The notes: generated by a model not told the origin, from the letters alone. 64,000 bases of DNA from Steroidobacteraceae bacterium (GCA_019187185.1 JABAQU010000002.1:124001-188000), one strand, 5' to 3'. Numbered from the stretch's first letter, positions 43,283 through 52,547 are shown. Made by a program: numbers and translations.

Positions 43283-44436
43283 TGAACGAGCGCCGCGCAC
43301 GCCTCTGGCTGTCGGCTGTCGGCTGTCTGCTGTCGGCTTCGGCGGTCGGCGGCGTCCTGCCCGAAGATCGTGCCGACGTCCTCTATCACCGTTACGACGG
43401 CGGTGGCGTCGTCATCGACGGACCGTCGCTGCTCGTGCGCAAGAAGTTCGCGGACAAGGTGTCGGTCGCGGCGAACTACTACGTCGACATGGTGTCGAGC
43501 GCTTCGATCGACGTGGTGTCGACCGCGAGCCCGTACAAGGAAGAACGCACGCAGTACAGCGTCACTGCCGACTACCTGCGCGGCAAGTCGACGTACAGCG
43601 CCGGCTACATCAGCAGTTCCGAGAGCGACTACGAGGCGAAGACCTGGTACGCGGGTGTCAGCCAGGACATGTTCGGCGACCTGACGACGATTTCGTTCAG
43701 CTTCAAGCGCGGCAACAACGACATTTTCCGCAACATCGGCGGCGGCAAGGACCCCACCTTCAAGCGCGCCTCCGACCAGCGCAGCTACGCGGTCGGCCTG
43801 ACGCAGGTACTGACGCGCAGCCTGATCGGCACGGCGAATTTCGAGGTCATCAGCGACGAAGGCTATCTCAACAGCCCGTACCGCTCGGTGCGCTATTTCG
43901 ATCCGTCGTCGCCGAACGGCTACTCCTACCAGGGCGAGGTCTACCCGAACACCCGCACCAGCAATGCGGCGTCGGTGAAGCTCAGCTACTTCCTGCCGTG
44001 GCGCGCCTCGCTCACCGGCTGGTACCGCTTCTACACCGACTCGTGGGGCGTGAACGCGCACACGGGCGAGTTCACGTACACGCACCCGATGCGTGATCGC
44101 TGGACCTTCTCGGGTTCGCTGCGCTACTACCGGCAGGATGCGGCCGATTTCTATGCCGACCTCTTTCCGCGGCGCGATTACGCGAACTTCCTCGCGCGCG
44201 ACAAGGAACTGTCCACGTTCACGGCGCTCACCTTCGGCCTCGGCGCGAGCTACGATTTCCGCATCGCGCGCCTGCCCTGGGTCTCGAAGGCCCAGGCCAA
44301 CGTGCGCTACGATTTCATGACGATCGACTACGACGACTTCCACGACGTGCGTGCGAGCGCCCTCGTGCCGGGCACCGAGCCGCTCTACAAGCTCGACGCC
44401 AACATCTACCAGCTGTTCCTCTCCATCTGGTTTTGA
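43282..44436 (+). CDS. DUF3570 outer-membrane beta-barrel protein
   Basis: Protein of 384 residues with a signal peptide (WLSAVGCLLSASAVGG), then the DUF3570 start LPEDRADVLYHRYDGGGVVIDGPS (split here by position) and many amphipathic strands; it ends in YQLFLSIWF, an outer-membrane Phe terminus. I start at the ATG at 43282, which shares one base with the DUF4266 stop (TGATG); a GTG at 43267 is possible but overlaps more. The DNA for the signal peptide contains about four tandem 7-base repeats. Presumed partner of the DUF4266 lipoprotein. Confidence 0.82.
   Translation: MNERRARLWLSAVGCLLSASAVGGVLPEDRADVLYHRYDGGGVVIDGPSLLVRKKFADKVSVAANYYVDMVSSASIDVVSTASPYKEERTQYSVTADYLRGKSTYSAGYISSSESDYEAKTWYAGVSQDMFGDLTTISFSFKRGNNDIFRNIGGGKDPTFKRASDQRSYAVGLTQVLTRSLIGTANFEVISDEGYLNSPYRSVRYFDPSSPNGYSYQGEVYPNTRTSNAASVKLSYFLPWRASLTGWYRFYTDSWGVNAHTGEFTYTHPMRDRWTFSGSLRYYRQDAADFYADLFPRRDYANFLARDKELSTFTALTFGLGASYDFRIARLPWVSKAQANVRYDFMTIDYDDFHDVRASALVPGTEPLYKLDANIYQLFLSIWF
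43307..43334 (+). repeat. Tandem heptanucleotide repeat in the DUF3570 signal-peptide coding region
   Basis: GGCTGTC occurs three times in a row (43307-43327), followed by a one-base variant TGCTGTC (43328-43334). Loss or gain of one seven-base unit would shift the reading frame. Confidence 0.6.
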
Positions 44437-44438
44437 AC

Positions 44439-44454
44439 GCGGCGGCCCCGCCGC
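44439..44454 (+). terminator. GC hairpin after the DUF3570 gene, possible terminator
   Basis: GCGGCGG and CCGCCGC arms sit directly after the DUF3570 stop codon. No T-tract follows, so this is a weak call. Confidence 0.3.
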
Positions 44455-44536
44455 GGTCGAAGGTTCAGGTCTCATTCATCCGGGTGAGTTAAGCTTGCGG
44501 CCGCCGCGGAGGCGACCCGGCGAGGAGGATCGAACG

Positions 44537-45334
44537 ATGCGAACGCCCCGAATCCAGTTCCGGCCTGCATTGGCACTTGTGCTGCTGTGTCTCGGCGCAC
44601 CGGCCCTGCACGCGCAGAGCCGCGAGGAAGCGAAACTGATCACGGCCACGGCGGTACTGAACGAGCTGCGCGAGAGCCGCGACCAGCAGATCCCGCAGTG
44701 GCTGCTGGACCGCGCCTACGGCATCGTCGTCGTGCCCGATGTCGCCAAGGTCAGTTTCTGGGTGGGCGGGCGCCGCGGCAGCGGTGTCATGGTCGTGCGC
44801 AACGAGGCCGGGAAGTTTTCGAATCCCGTGTTCGTCAACCTGACCGGCGGCAGCTTCGGCCCGCAGATCGGCGTGCAATCGACCGATGTCGTGCTCGTGT
44901 TCACGACCCGCAAGGGCGTCGAGGGCATTGCCGACGGCAAGGTCACGCTCGGCGCCGACGCGTCGGTCGCGGCGGGCCCCGTGGGCCGGCAGGCGACCGC
45001 GGCGACCGATGCGGCCTTCCAGGCCGAGGTGTACTCGTACTCGCGCAGCAAGGGCCTGTTCCTCGGCGTCGCGCTCGACGGCAGCGCGATCACGATCGAC
45101 GACAAGTCGGACAAGGCGTTCTACGGGCGCAAGGTGAGCGCCGGCGAGATCATGAAGGGTGAGGTCAGCACGAATTCGACCAATGCGCAGCGCTTCCTTG
45201 CCGCCATCACGTCGAGCACCGCGCCGGGAACAGGCCCGTCACCGGCTGCGACGGCCCCCACGAGTGCGCCCGCCACCACCGAAGCGCCGGCATCCGGCGT
45301 GAAGACCTACCCGCTCGAGGATCCGCCGAGGTAG
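44537..45334 (+). CDS. SYLF-domain (YSC84-like) exported lipid-binding protein
   Basis: Protein of 265 residues: signal peptide ending PALHAQ (residue 27), then the SYLF/Ysc84 domain (IPQWLLDRAYGIVVVPDVAK, GKFSNPVFVNLTGGSFGPQIG, VYSYSRSKGLFLGVALDGSA) and a Pro/Thr-rich tail. SYLF domains bind phospholipids, especially phosphoinositides in eukaryotes; the bacterial role is open. GAGGAGG lies eight bases before the ATG. It ends inside the convergent membrane-protein gene (28-base overlap). Confidence 0.9.
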   Translation: MRTPRIQFRPALALVLLCLGAPALHAQSREEAKLITATAVLNELRESRDQQIPQWLLDRAYGIVVVPDVAKVSFWVGGRRGSGVMVVRNEAGKFSNPVFVNLTGGSFGPQIGVQSTDVVLVFTTRKGVEGIADGKVTLGADASVAAGPVGRQATAATDAAFQAEVYSYSRSKGLFLGVALDGSAITIDDKSDKAFYGRKVSAGEIMKGEVSTNSTNAQRFLAAITSSTAPGTGPSPAATAPTSAPATTEAPASGVKTYPLEDPPR

Positions 45335-46044
45335 GCCGCAGGCGCCGGCCCGGCGACCACGAGGCCAAGGAGGCCCGGAAGGTCGTCGGGTGGCCAAGGC
45401 CCCGGCCGGGGATCCCAGGTCGTCTCGTAGTACAGCCGGATCGGGCCGGGCGGGTACGCCGCACACGAGCCCCCGGCATGACGCGCAAACGCGCGCGTGA
45501 CATCGCCCGCACCGGGCACATCCGCAATGGTGATGCGCCCGTGGTCCCACGGCCGGCGATGCACGAGCACGGCGCGGCGCGAGCGCACGTCGAGATCGAG
45601 CACGACGCCGTCGGGCCGCGCGAACAAGGCGTCGGCCTGCGTTTTCCAGCCGGCACGGGGTTGCGCCCAGGTGACGTGCGCAATGCGTTCGTCCCAGTGG
45701 TCGAACGCCGCGGTTTGCAGCTCGCGCGGCGCGAGGCATCGCGTGATGTTCGCCTCGAGCAGGTAGCCGCGGACCCGCGGCTCGGGCAGCACATACCACA
45801 GCGTGCCGAGGACGAGAACCGCACAACTCGCCACGAGGGCGCGGCGGCGCACGAGATCGGAGACTGGCAGGAGCGCGAACAATGCGCCGAGCACGAGCCC
45901 CGCGAGCGCCCCGCCGGGACCCGTGATGAAAATTCCGACGAGCGGCCCCTGATTGGCGTCGGGATCGAGGACGATCGGCCCGACGTAACCGCTCACGAAG
46001 CCCGCGACACCCAGCGCGAGCACCCAGCGCAATATGAGCTTCAC
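45307..46044 (-). CDS. Membrane protein of unknown function
   Basis: Protein of 245 residues with three hydrophobic segments in the first 110 residues (WVLALGVAGFVSGYVGPIV, ITGPGGALAGLVLGALFALL, ALVASCAVLVLGTLWYVL) and a soluble C-terminal domain (VVLDLDVRSRRAVLVHRRPW, RLYYETTWDPRPG). No family is recognisable. It overlaps the tail of the SYLF gene and lies 27 bases after the msrA stop codon, so it may be co-transcribed with msrA. Confidence 0.68.
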   Translation of the reverse strand: MKLILRWVLALGVAGFVSGYVGPIVLDPDANQGPLVGIFITGPGGALAGLVLGALFALLPVSDLVRRRALVASCAVLVLGTLWYVLPEPRVRGYLLEANITRCLAPRELQTAAFDHWDERIAHVTWAQPRAGWKTQADALFARPDGVVLDLDVRSRRAVLVHRRPWDHGRITIADVPGAGDVTRAFARHAGGSCAAYPPGPIRLYYETTWDPRPGPWPPDDLPGLLGLVVAGPAPAAYLGGSSSG

Positions 46045-46071
46045 CGCCCGTTCACTCCCCGACGCAGCGCG

Positions 46072-46722
46072 TCAGCCGGGCCGCGCGCCGGCTTCGAACG
46101 ACACGCCGCAACCGCCGAGACCGCAGTAGCCCTGCGGATTCTTCGCGAGGTATTGCTGGTGGTAGTCCTCGGCGTAGTAGAACGTGGGCGCATCGCGGAT
46201 TTCCGTCGTGATCCGGCCGCGCCCGGCCGCGGCGAGCCGTTGCTGGTACGCCTGCCTCGAGGCTTCGGCCGCACTGCGCTGCGCGTCACTCGTCGCGAAG
46301 ATCGCCGAGCGATACTGCGTGCCGACGTCGTTGCCCTGGCGCATGCCCTGCGTGGGATCGTGCGATTCCCAGAACGCCTTGAGGAGCGCCTCGTAGCGCG
46401 TGACGCGCGGATCGTAGATCACGCGCACGACCTCGGCGTGGCCCGTGCGGCCGCTGCACACTTCCTCGTACGTCGGATTCGGCGTGTGGCCGCCGGCATA
46501 GCCTGCCGCCGTCGTGTACACGCCCGGCAGATTCCAGAAGAGCCGCTCAGCTCCCCAGAAACAACCGAGTGCGAACACGGCCTCCGCGAGCGGCGGCTCG
46601 AAGGGCGGCAGGAGCGGATGGCCGTTCACGAAGTGTGCGGCAGGCACCGGCAGCGGCGTCGCGCGCCCCGGCAGCGCCTCGCTCTCGGCAGGCAGGATCG
46701 CGGACTTGCGGAACAGCGCCAT
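46072..46722 (-). CDS. msrA: Peptide-methionine (S)-S-oxide reductase
   Basis: Repairs methionine S-sulfoxide in proteins with electrons from thioredoxin. The 216-residue protein has the active site GCFWGAER with Cys54, [37 protein letters not shown] (conserved region) and two recycling cysteines in GYCGLGGCG near the C-terminus, the layout of E. coli MsrA. No signal peptide, so it is cytoplasmic. Confidence 0.96.
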   Translation of the reverse strand: MALFRKSAILPAESEALPGRATPLPVPAAHFVNGHPLLPPFEPPLAEAVFALGCFWGAERLFWNLPGVYTTAAGYAGGHTPNPTYEEVCSGRTGHAEVVRVIYDPRVTRYEALLKAFWESHDPTQGMRQGNDVGTQYRSAIFATSDAQRSAAEASRQAYQQRLAAAGRGRITTEIRDAPTFYYAEDYHQQYLAKNPQGYCGLGGCGVSFEAGARPG

Positions 46723-46810
46723 GGCGACCTCCTCGGGGGAGAGGCAGTTTGGGCGCGCCGGCCACGCAACTCAAGGCTCCGCACCTGCACTGCTACAATC
46801 CGGCGCGCCC

Positions 46811-47404
46811 ATGACCCGCTCCGCCAGCACGCCGCGCCTGCGCTTCACGGCGCTCTACTACGCCGCACTGGTCGCAACCGCCGCACTCACGGCACCACAG
46901 CGCCCCGCGGGCATCGCCGTGCAGCTCGCCTCGCTGCTGCTCGTCGCGTTTGCGTGTCTCGGGCGCATCTGGTGCTCGGTGTTCATCGCGGGCCGCAAGG
47001 ATGCCGACCTCGTGACCGCGGGTCCCTATTCCATCGCACGCCATCCGCTGTACTCGCTGTCGTTTGTCGGTGGCCTCGGCCTGTCGATGGCAACCGGATC
47101 GATCGTGCTGATCGTGGTCACGGCGCTGATGCTCGGCAGCCTGCTCGCAGCGGCGGCGCGGCGCGAGGAACGCTGGCTCGCCGCGCGGCACACCGAAGCC
47201 TACCGGCGCTACGCCGCATCGACACGCCGCTGGTGGCCGCGCAGATCCACGGAGCCCCTGCCCGGCTCCATGCTCGTCTATCCCGACGTGCTGTGGAAAT
47301 CGTTCGTCGATGCCGGCGCCTTCTTCCTGCTGTACGCGATGCTCCTCGCGGCGATCGCACTGCGCACGGCCGGCGCGCTGCCGACCCTCGCGACGCTGCC
47401 GTGA
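46811..47404 (+). CDS. Isoprenylcysteine carboxyl methyltransferase-like membrane protein
   Basis: Protein of 197 residues with four or five transmembrane segments and the ICMT/PEMT motif GPYSIARHPLYSLSFVGGLG, plus a conserved EERWLAARHTEAYRRYAAST region that contacts S-adenosylmethionine in the family. Bacterial members methylate lipids or small molecules; the substrate here is unknown. It overlaps the following kinase gene by four bases (GTGA). Confidence 0.85.
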   Translation: MTRSASTPRLRFTALYYAALVATAALTAPQRPAGIAVQLASLLLVAFACLGRIWCSVFIAGRKDADLVTAGPYSIARHPLYSLSFVGGLGLSMATGSIVLIVVTALMLGSLLAAAARREERWLAARHTEAYRRYAASTRRWWPRRSTEPLPGSMLVYPDVLWKSFVDAGAFFLLYAMLLAAIALRTAGALPTLATLP

Positions 47405-48066
47405 GCGCCGCGAGGCCTGCCGAGCTCGAACTGAAGCGCGACCAGTTCGGCGCCGTGTTCCTCGTGCTGGACGACGGTGGCCGTCCTCTGCACGTCTGCC
47501 GCGACACGCGCGTGGCGCGTGCGTGGACCGCACCGCTCGCGCGCGCCCTTGCGCGACGCGAGGCGCGGGCACTCGTGCGCCTCGCCGGGCTCGATGCGGT
47601 GCCGCAGCTCATCTCGAACCAGGACGGGATGCTGGTACGCAGCTGGATCGACGGCGCGCCGATGCAGCGCGCGAAGCCGGCGGATGCCGCGTACTACCGC
47701 GCGGCGCTGCGGCTGCTGCGCCTCGTGCACGCGAGGCGGGTCGCGCACAACGATCTCGCCAAGGAGCCGAACTGGCTCGTGACGCCGGCCGGTGCACCGG
47801 CGCTCGTCGATTTCCAGCTCGCGTGGACCGCGCGGCGGCGCGGCCGGCTATTTCGCGCTCTCGCCTACGACGACCTGCGGCATCTGCTCAAGCACAAGCG
47901 CAGCTATCTGCCCGCACGCCTCACGGCGCGGCAACGGCGCATCCTCGCGAGGCCCTCGCTGCCGTCGCGGCTGTGGATGCGCACCGGCAAGCGCCTCTAT
48001 CTCGTCGTCACGCGCCGGATCCTTCACTGGGCCGACCGCGAAGGCGCGGGCGATCGCCGCTTCTGA
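47401..48066 (+). CDS. Small lipopolysaccharide-kinase/RIO-like protein kinase
   Basis: Kinase-fold protein of 221 residues. The catalytic loop is HNDLAKEPNW (His116, Asp118, Lys121, Asn124) and the metal-binding Asp is Asp137 in VDFQLAWT. The N-lobe is short, but FLVLDDGGRPLHVCRD could carry the ATP-binding strands. This pattern matches the Kdo-kinase/RIO-like group, which phosphorylates lipid-linked sugars or proteins. The GTG at 47401 overlaps the methyltransferase gene stop. The C-terminus is basic (RRRILARPSLPSRLWMR). Confidence 0.8.
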   Translation: MSAARPAELELKRDQFGAVFLVLDDGGRPLHVCRDTRVARAWTAPLARALARREARALVRLAGLDAVPQLISNQDGMLVRSWIDGAPMQRAKPADAAYYRAALRLLRLVHARRVAHNDLAKEPNWLVTPAGAPALVDFQLAWTARRRGRLFRALAYDDLRHLLKHKRSYLPARLTARQRRILARPSLPSRLWMRTGKRLYLVVTRRILHWADREGAGDRRF

Positions 48067-48081
48067 TACGCTGCGCGCCCG

Positions 48082-48351
48082 ATGGGCATCTCACAACCGC
48101 ACAACCTCAGGGGCAACCCCGACAGCCGCAACCAGCGGCCTTACGGCGTACGCGTCAGCCTGCGGGCGAATGATCCGTTCCGCAAACTCCTCGGCCAGGA
48201 CTGGAGCCGCACGCACTGGTTCGCGACCGTCGCCGAGCGCGACATTGCGCTCGCCGACATGAGCCGCCGGCACGAGTATTCGCGCGCGGGCGATGCCCCT
48301 GCCCTGCGTTTCGAGAAGGTGGAAAAGCTCGCCGAGAGCCGCGGGCTCTAG
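48082..48351 (+). CDS. Small conserved-looking basic protein, unknown
   Basis: Protein of 89 residues (QPHNLRGNPDSRNQRPYGVR, HWFATVAERDIALADMSRRH). It is soluble and basic, with no recognised domain. It begins 15 bases after the kinase gene and shares a CTAG with the stop codon of the convergent patatin gene. Confidence 0.65.
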   Translation: MGISQPHNLRGNPDSRNQRPYGVRVSLRANDPFRKLLGQDWSRTHWFATVAERDIALADMSRRHEYSRAGDAPALRFEKVEKLAESRGL

Positions 48352-50549
48352 AACGACCGCCCGAGCGACAGGAAATACGCCATGTCGCCGGCGTCGTCAT
48401 AGCCCGCACCGACGTACAGCGGCCCGAGCCAGCTGTTCACGCCGAAGAACACGCTGAAGTCGTTGCGCGCGGAATCGAAGCCGATGTCTCGCCGGGCCTG
48501 CCACACGTTGCCGACTTCATACGCAAAGCCGATGTAGGTCGGCAGGTCGAGGATGCCCGTGCCGCTGCGTCCGATCTGCCGGTAGTAGATCGCGCGCGCG
48601 ATCGCATAATGCGGGCCCGCGATCTCGCCGGGCGCGAGGCCCGAGAGGTTCAGGAACCCGCCGAGCGGATAGAGGTTGCGGACATTGCCCGGGCCCGCGT
48701 CGAGGTTCGTGCCCATGCTCGCCGACAGCACTGCGCGATGACGCCCGTAGGAGCGCGCCACCTGCCAGTCGACGGTCATCAGGTCGGCGTCGAACCCGTT
48801 GCCCGACAAATCGTGTTCGCCGGTCCAGTCGAGGAAGAACGCGGAGCCGCGGCGCGGGAAGCCCACGTCGTCGAGGCCGTCGTAGGCGATCCGCGCATAG
48901 TACTGTCGCACGTCGAAGCTGTCCGCCGGCAGCGCGGGGTCGCCGAGTCGCACGCGTGACTCGCCGTCCTCGCGATGCACGCCGGCGCGGATCTCGAAGC
49001 TCGAGCCGAATTCGCGCCCGAAGTCGATGCCGAAGCGCGTGCCCTTGACCCGGTACTCGGCCAGCCGCCGGCCGCGATCGTCGAACAGGGCGACATTGCG
49101 CGCCTCGTATTTCGCCTGCGGCAGCGCAAACCATCGGTGGCGATAGGAGAACGGCAGGTACACCTCGGTCGCCACCCGTGGCGATTCGCCCGCCTGCAGG
49201 TCCCAGGTCCACTCGCCGCCCAGGCGATTGATCTCGGCGAGCACGAAGCGCGCCGTCGCGTTGTACGCCGAGTTGCCCTCGAAATCATCGCTGAGGCTCA
49301 GGCCGAAGCGCACATAGTTCGGGCCCCAGGAATTGCGCTTCGCGGTGATCTCGAGACCCTGTTGTCCTGCCGGATTGCGCGTGATCTCGTAGTCGAGCGT
49401 CTCGAGATTGCCGAGGCCGTAGAACTCGGTCACGCGGGCGGCCACCGCGTCGGCATCGAGCGGCCGCCCGACGAAATCCCCGAAGAAGTCGGCAACGGGT
49501 CGCGCATAACGCTCCGAACCCGGCGCCACGTGCACGAACTCGATGTCGGGCGTGGCGTCGCTGCGCCGCCGGCCGCGTTGCGCGAGCCAGCGGGCGTACG
49601 ACGCCTCGGGCAACGCGAGCAGTGCAAAGCGCGGCGCGAGCGCCTGCGCCGCCGCGGTCCCCCTGCCGATCAGACCCGCGAACTGGCGGAAGTCGAACGA
49701 CGACGCGGTGCCGAGTGCGGGATCGACGAGCACGTCGCCTGCACCGACCGTCGCGCGCTGCTGTTCGCTGTTGCGACGGATCAGGATCGCGATCATCTGG
49801 TTCGAGATGATCGGGACTGTCGTGAGCCGGTCCCGCTTCAGCAGCGGAAAGCCGACATCGACGACGATCAGCACGTCGACGCCCATCTCGCGCGCGACAT
49901 CGACCGGCAGGTTGTCGGCGAGCCCGCCGTCGACGAGCAGCCGCCCATCGCGCTCGACCGGCACGAACACACCCGGCACCGACATGCTGGCGCGCATCGC
50001 GGTCACGAGATCGCCCGCGCCGAGCACCACGCGCTCGCCGCTTTCGAGATCGGTGGCGATCGCGCGAAACCGCGTCGGCAGCGCGTCGAAATCCGTCACC
50101 GTCGCGACCGGCAGCGTCAGCCTGCGCAGCAGATCGTTCAGGCGCTGGCCCTGCACCAGCCCTTTCGGCAGGCGGAACTCGCCGCCGTGCAGTCCGAGCG
50201 GCAGACGCACGAGGAAGTTGCGATCCTCCTCCTTGCGGCGAAACGACAGGTCGGCGCGCGGCGGGCGGTCACCGAGCAGGTCCTCCCAGTTCACGCCGCG
50301 CAATGCCGCGTCGATCTCGTCGGCCGAGAGGCCGCTCGCATAGAGTCCGCCGACGACGGCACCCATGCTGGTGCCGGCGATCGCATCGATCGGCACGTGC
50401 GAGGCCTCGAGCACCTTCAGCACGCCGATGTGCGCCGCGCCGCGCGCACCGCCGCCAGACAGCACGAGCCCGATGCGCGGCCGTTCGGCAGCGGCCGCCA
50501 CGAGCGGAAGCGCGGCGAGCAGCAGCAGGACGACGCGGCGGGCCTTCAC
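48348..50549 (-). CDS. Patatin-like phospholipase fused to a BamA-type barrel (PlpD-like, type Vd)
   Basis: Protein of 733 residues with three parts. After a signal peptide (VVLLLLAALPLVAAAA), a patatin domain (about 25-330) shows the oxyanion SGGGARG, nucleophile Ser61 in GTSMG and Asp207 in VDGGLADNLP. A POTRA-like part (about 340-420; VADFFGDFVGRPLDADAVAA) and a 16-strand-type barrel follow, ending YFLSLGRSF. This is the layout of Pseudomonas PlpD, a self-exporting lipase. Start is GTG 50549; ATG 50582 is possible. Only 42 bases separate it from the divergent PQQ dehydrogenase gene. Confidence 0.92.
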   Translation of the reverse strand: MKARRVVLLLLAALPLVAAAAERPRIGLVLSGGGARGAAHIGVLKVLEASHVPIDAIAGTSMGAVVGGLYASGLSADEIDAALRGVNWEDLLGDRPPRADLSFRRKEEDRNFLVRLPLGLHGGEFRLPKGLVQGQRLNDLLRRLTLPVATVTDFDALPTRFRAIATDLESGERVVLGAGDLVTAMRASMSVPGVFVPVERDGRLLVDGGLADNLPVDVAREMGVDVLIVVDVGFPLLKRDRLTTVPIISNQMIAILIRRNSEQQRATVGAGDVLVDPALGTASSFDFRQFAGLIGRGTAAAQALAPRFALLALPEASYARWLAQRGRRRSDATPDIEFVHVAPGSERYARPVADFFGDFVGRPLDADAVAARVTEFYGLGNLETLDYEITRNPAGQQGLEITAKRNSWGPNYVRFGLSLSDDFEGNSAYNATARFVLAEINRLGGEWTWDLQAGESPRVATEVYLPFSYRHRWFALPQAKYEARNVALFDDRGRRLAEYRVKGTRFGIDFGREFGSSFEIRAGVHREDGESRVRLGDPALPADSFDVRQYYARIAYDGLDDVGFPRRGSAFFLDWTGEHDLSGNGFDADLMTVDWQVARSYGRHRAVLSASMGTNLDAGPGNVRNLYPLGGFLNLSGLAPGEIAGPHYAIARAIYYRQIGRSGTGILDLPTYIGFAYEVGNVWQARRDIGFDSARNDFSVFFGVNSWLGPLYVGAGYDDAGDMAYFLSLGRSF

Positions 50550-50591
50550 GCGATGAAGGATACCAGCCTTGCAATGCGCCATAATCCGGCC

Positions 50592-52547
50592 ATGCGGAAA
50601 ATCGCGCTGTACGCATTGCTCGTCGCAACCGGTGCGGCCCATGGCCAGTCGCCCGCCGTCAGCGACTGGGGGCATTACGGCGGCGACAGTTTTGCGCAGC
50701 GCTATTCGCCGTTGCGCGAGATCAATCGCGACAACGTCGCGGGTCTCGAGGTCGCGTGGACCTATCGCACGGGCGAGCTGGGTCAGGGCTTCGCGCGCGC
50801 AAGCAAACTCGCATTCGAAGCGACTCCGGTGCTCGCCTTCGGCCGGCTGTACCTGTCGACACCGACCGACATCGTGATTGCCCTCGATCCCGCGACCGGC
50901 AAGGAGCGCTGGCGCCACGACCCGCGCATCCCGCGGGCACGTCATTATGCCGAGGCCACGTCGCGCGGCGTCACGGCCTGGGAGGACCCGGACCGCGCGC
51001 GCAAGGGCGCCTGCGCGCGCCGGATATTCCTCGGCACGCTCGATGCCCGGCTGCTCGCCCTCGATGCCGACACCGGCGAACCGTGCGCGGATTTCGGCGC
51101 AGGCGGCGCCGTGGACCTCGGCGCCGGTGTGCGCCTCACGACGCCGGGCGAATATCTCGTCACGTCACCGCCGGCGACCTTCCAGGACGTCGTGATCGTC
51201 GGTTCCGCGATCGGCGACAACCGCGGAGTCGAGCTCGAGCGCGGCATCGTGCGCGGCTTCGATGCGCGCAGCGGCGCGCTGCTGTGGAAGTTCGACCCGA
51301 TTCCGGACTCGCCCGACCACCCGGCCTACACGCATTGGCAGGCCGGGCAGGCGCAGCGCACCGGCGGCGCAAACGCCTGGGCACCGATCACGGTGGATCC
51401 GGGCCGCGGCCTCGCGTTCATTCCCACGGGCTCTGCGAGTCCTGACTTCTACGGCGGCGAACGGCTCGGTGACAACGCAATGGCCAATTCGCTGGTCGCG
51501 CTCGATGCACGCACCGGCGCCGTGCGCTGGTATCGCCAGTTGATCCACCATGACCTGTGGGATTACGACCTCGCCGCCCAGCCGACGCTGATCGACATCG
51601 AAAGCGAAGCGCGCTCGGTTGCGGCCGTCGTGCAGGCAACCAAGTCGGGCCTGCTGTTCGTCTTCGATCGCGAGACCGGGGAACCGGTCTACGGCATCGA
51701 GGAACGCAAAGTGCCGGCATCGCGCGTGCCGGGCGAGCGGGCCTCACCCACGCAGCCGTTCCCGGCGACGCCGGCGCTCGCTTCCCTCACGCCGATCCGG
51801 CCCGAAGACGCGTGGGGCCTCACGTTCTGGGATCGCGGCAGGTGCCGCGATCTCATCGCGAAGTACCGCAACGAGGGTGCGTATACGCCGCCCGACCTCG
51901 CCGGCACGATCCTATTTCCGAGCTACGTCGGCGGCGTGAACTGGGGCGGCGTCGCGCACGATGTACGCACGAACCGCATCATCGCGGTCGTGAACCATTT
52001 CCCGATGGTCGTCACGCTGCTGTCGCGCCAAGCGCTGGGCGCGCAGTTGCGGGCCCAGGCGGAGTCCGGCGAATACCCGCACTCGGAGTTTTCCGCGCAG
52101 CGCGGCACGCCGTACGGCATGCGCCGCGAACCGCTCCTGTCGCCGTGGGGCCTGCCATGCGTGCGTCCGCCGTGGGGCACGCTCGTCAGCGTCGACCTCG
52201 AGAGAAACCGCATCGACTGGCAAGTGCCGCTCGGCAGCACGCGCGGGGTCGCGCCCGCGTGGTTGCCGTCGCGTGATTTCGGCATGCCGAGCCTCGGTGG
52301 CGCGATCGTGACTGCGGGCGACCTCGTGTTCGTCGCGGCATCGATGGACAACCGCATTCGTGCATTCGACATTGAAACCGGCAAGGAACTATGGAAACGC
52401 ACATTGCCCGCGGGCGGCCAGGCGACTCCGATGACGTATCGTGCGGGCCCCGATCATCGCCAGTTCGTCGTGATCGCGGCGGGCGGCCATGGTGGCCTCG
52501 ACACGCCGCAGGGCGATTACGTCGTGGCGTACGCGCTGCCCCGCTGA
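50592..52547 (+). CDS. PQQ-dependent dehydrogenase, exported (membrane-GDH-type domain without membrane anchor)
   Basis: Quinoprotein of 651 residues: signal peptide (IALYALLVATGAAHG), then an eight-bladed propeller starting WGHYGGDSFAQRYSPL. Active-site stretches match glucose-dehydrogenase-type enzymes: HHDLWDYDLAAQPTLID with the catalytic Asp, and VQATKSGLLFVFDRETGEPV with the PQQ-contacting Lys. The five N-terminal membrane helices of E. coli Gcd are absent, so it is a soluble periplasmic form. The lipoprotein cytochrome c at 54783 may take its electrons. Glucose is only one possible substrate. Confidence 0.9.
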   Translation: MRKIALYALLVATGAAHGQSPAVSDWGHYGGDSFAQRYSPLREINRDNVAGLEVAWTYRTGELGQGFARASKLAFEATPVLAFGRLYLSTPTDIVIALDPATGKERWRHDPRIPRARHYAEATSRGVTAWEDPDRARKGACARRIFLGTLDARLLALDADTGEPCADFGAGGAVDLGAGVRLTTPGEYLVTSPPATFQDVVIVGSAIGDNRGVELERGIVRGFDARSGALLWKFDPIPDSPDHPAYTHWQAGQAQRTGGANAWAPITVDPGRGLAFIPTGSASPDFYGGERLGDNAMANSLVALDARTGAVRWYRQLIHHDLWDYDLAAQPTLIDIESEARSVAAVVQATKSGLLFVFDRETGEPVYGIEERKVPASRVPGERASPTQPFPATPALASLTPIRPEDAWGLTFWDRGRCRDLIAKYRNEGAYTPPDLAGTILFPSYVGGVNWGGVAHDVRTNRIIAVVNHFPMVVTLLSRQALGAQLRAQAESGEYPHSEFSAQRGTPYGMRREPLLSPWGLPCVRPPWGTLVSVDLERNRIDWQVPLGSTRGVAPAWLPSRDFGMPSLGGAIVTAGDLVFVAASMDNRIRAFDIETGKELWKRTLPAGGQATPMTYRAGPDHRQFVVIAAGGHGGLDTPQGDYVVAYALPR

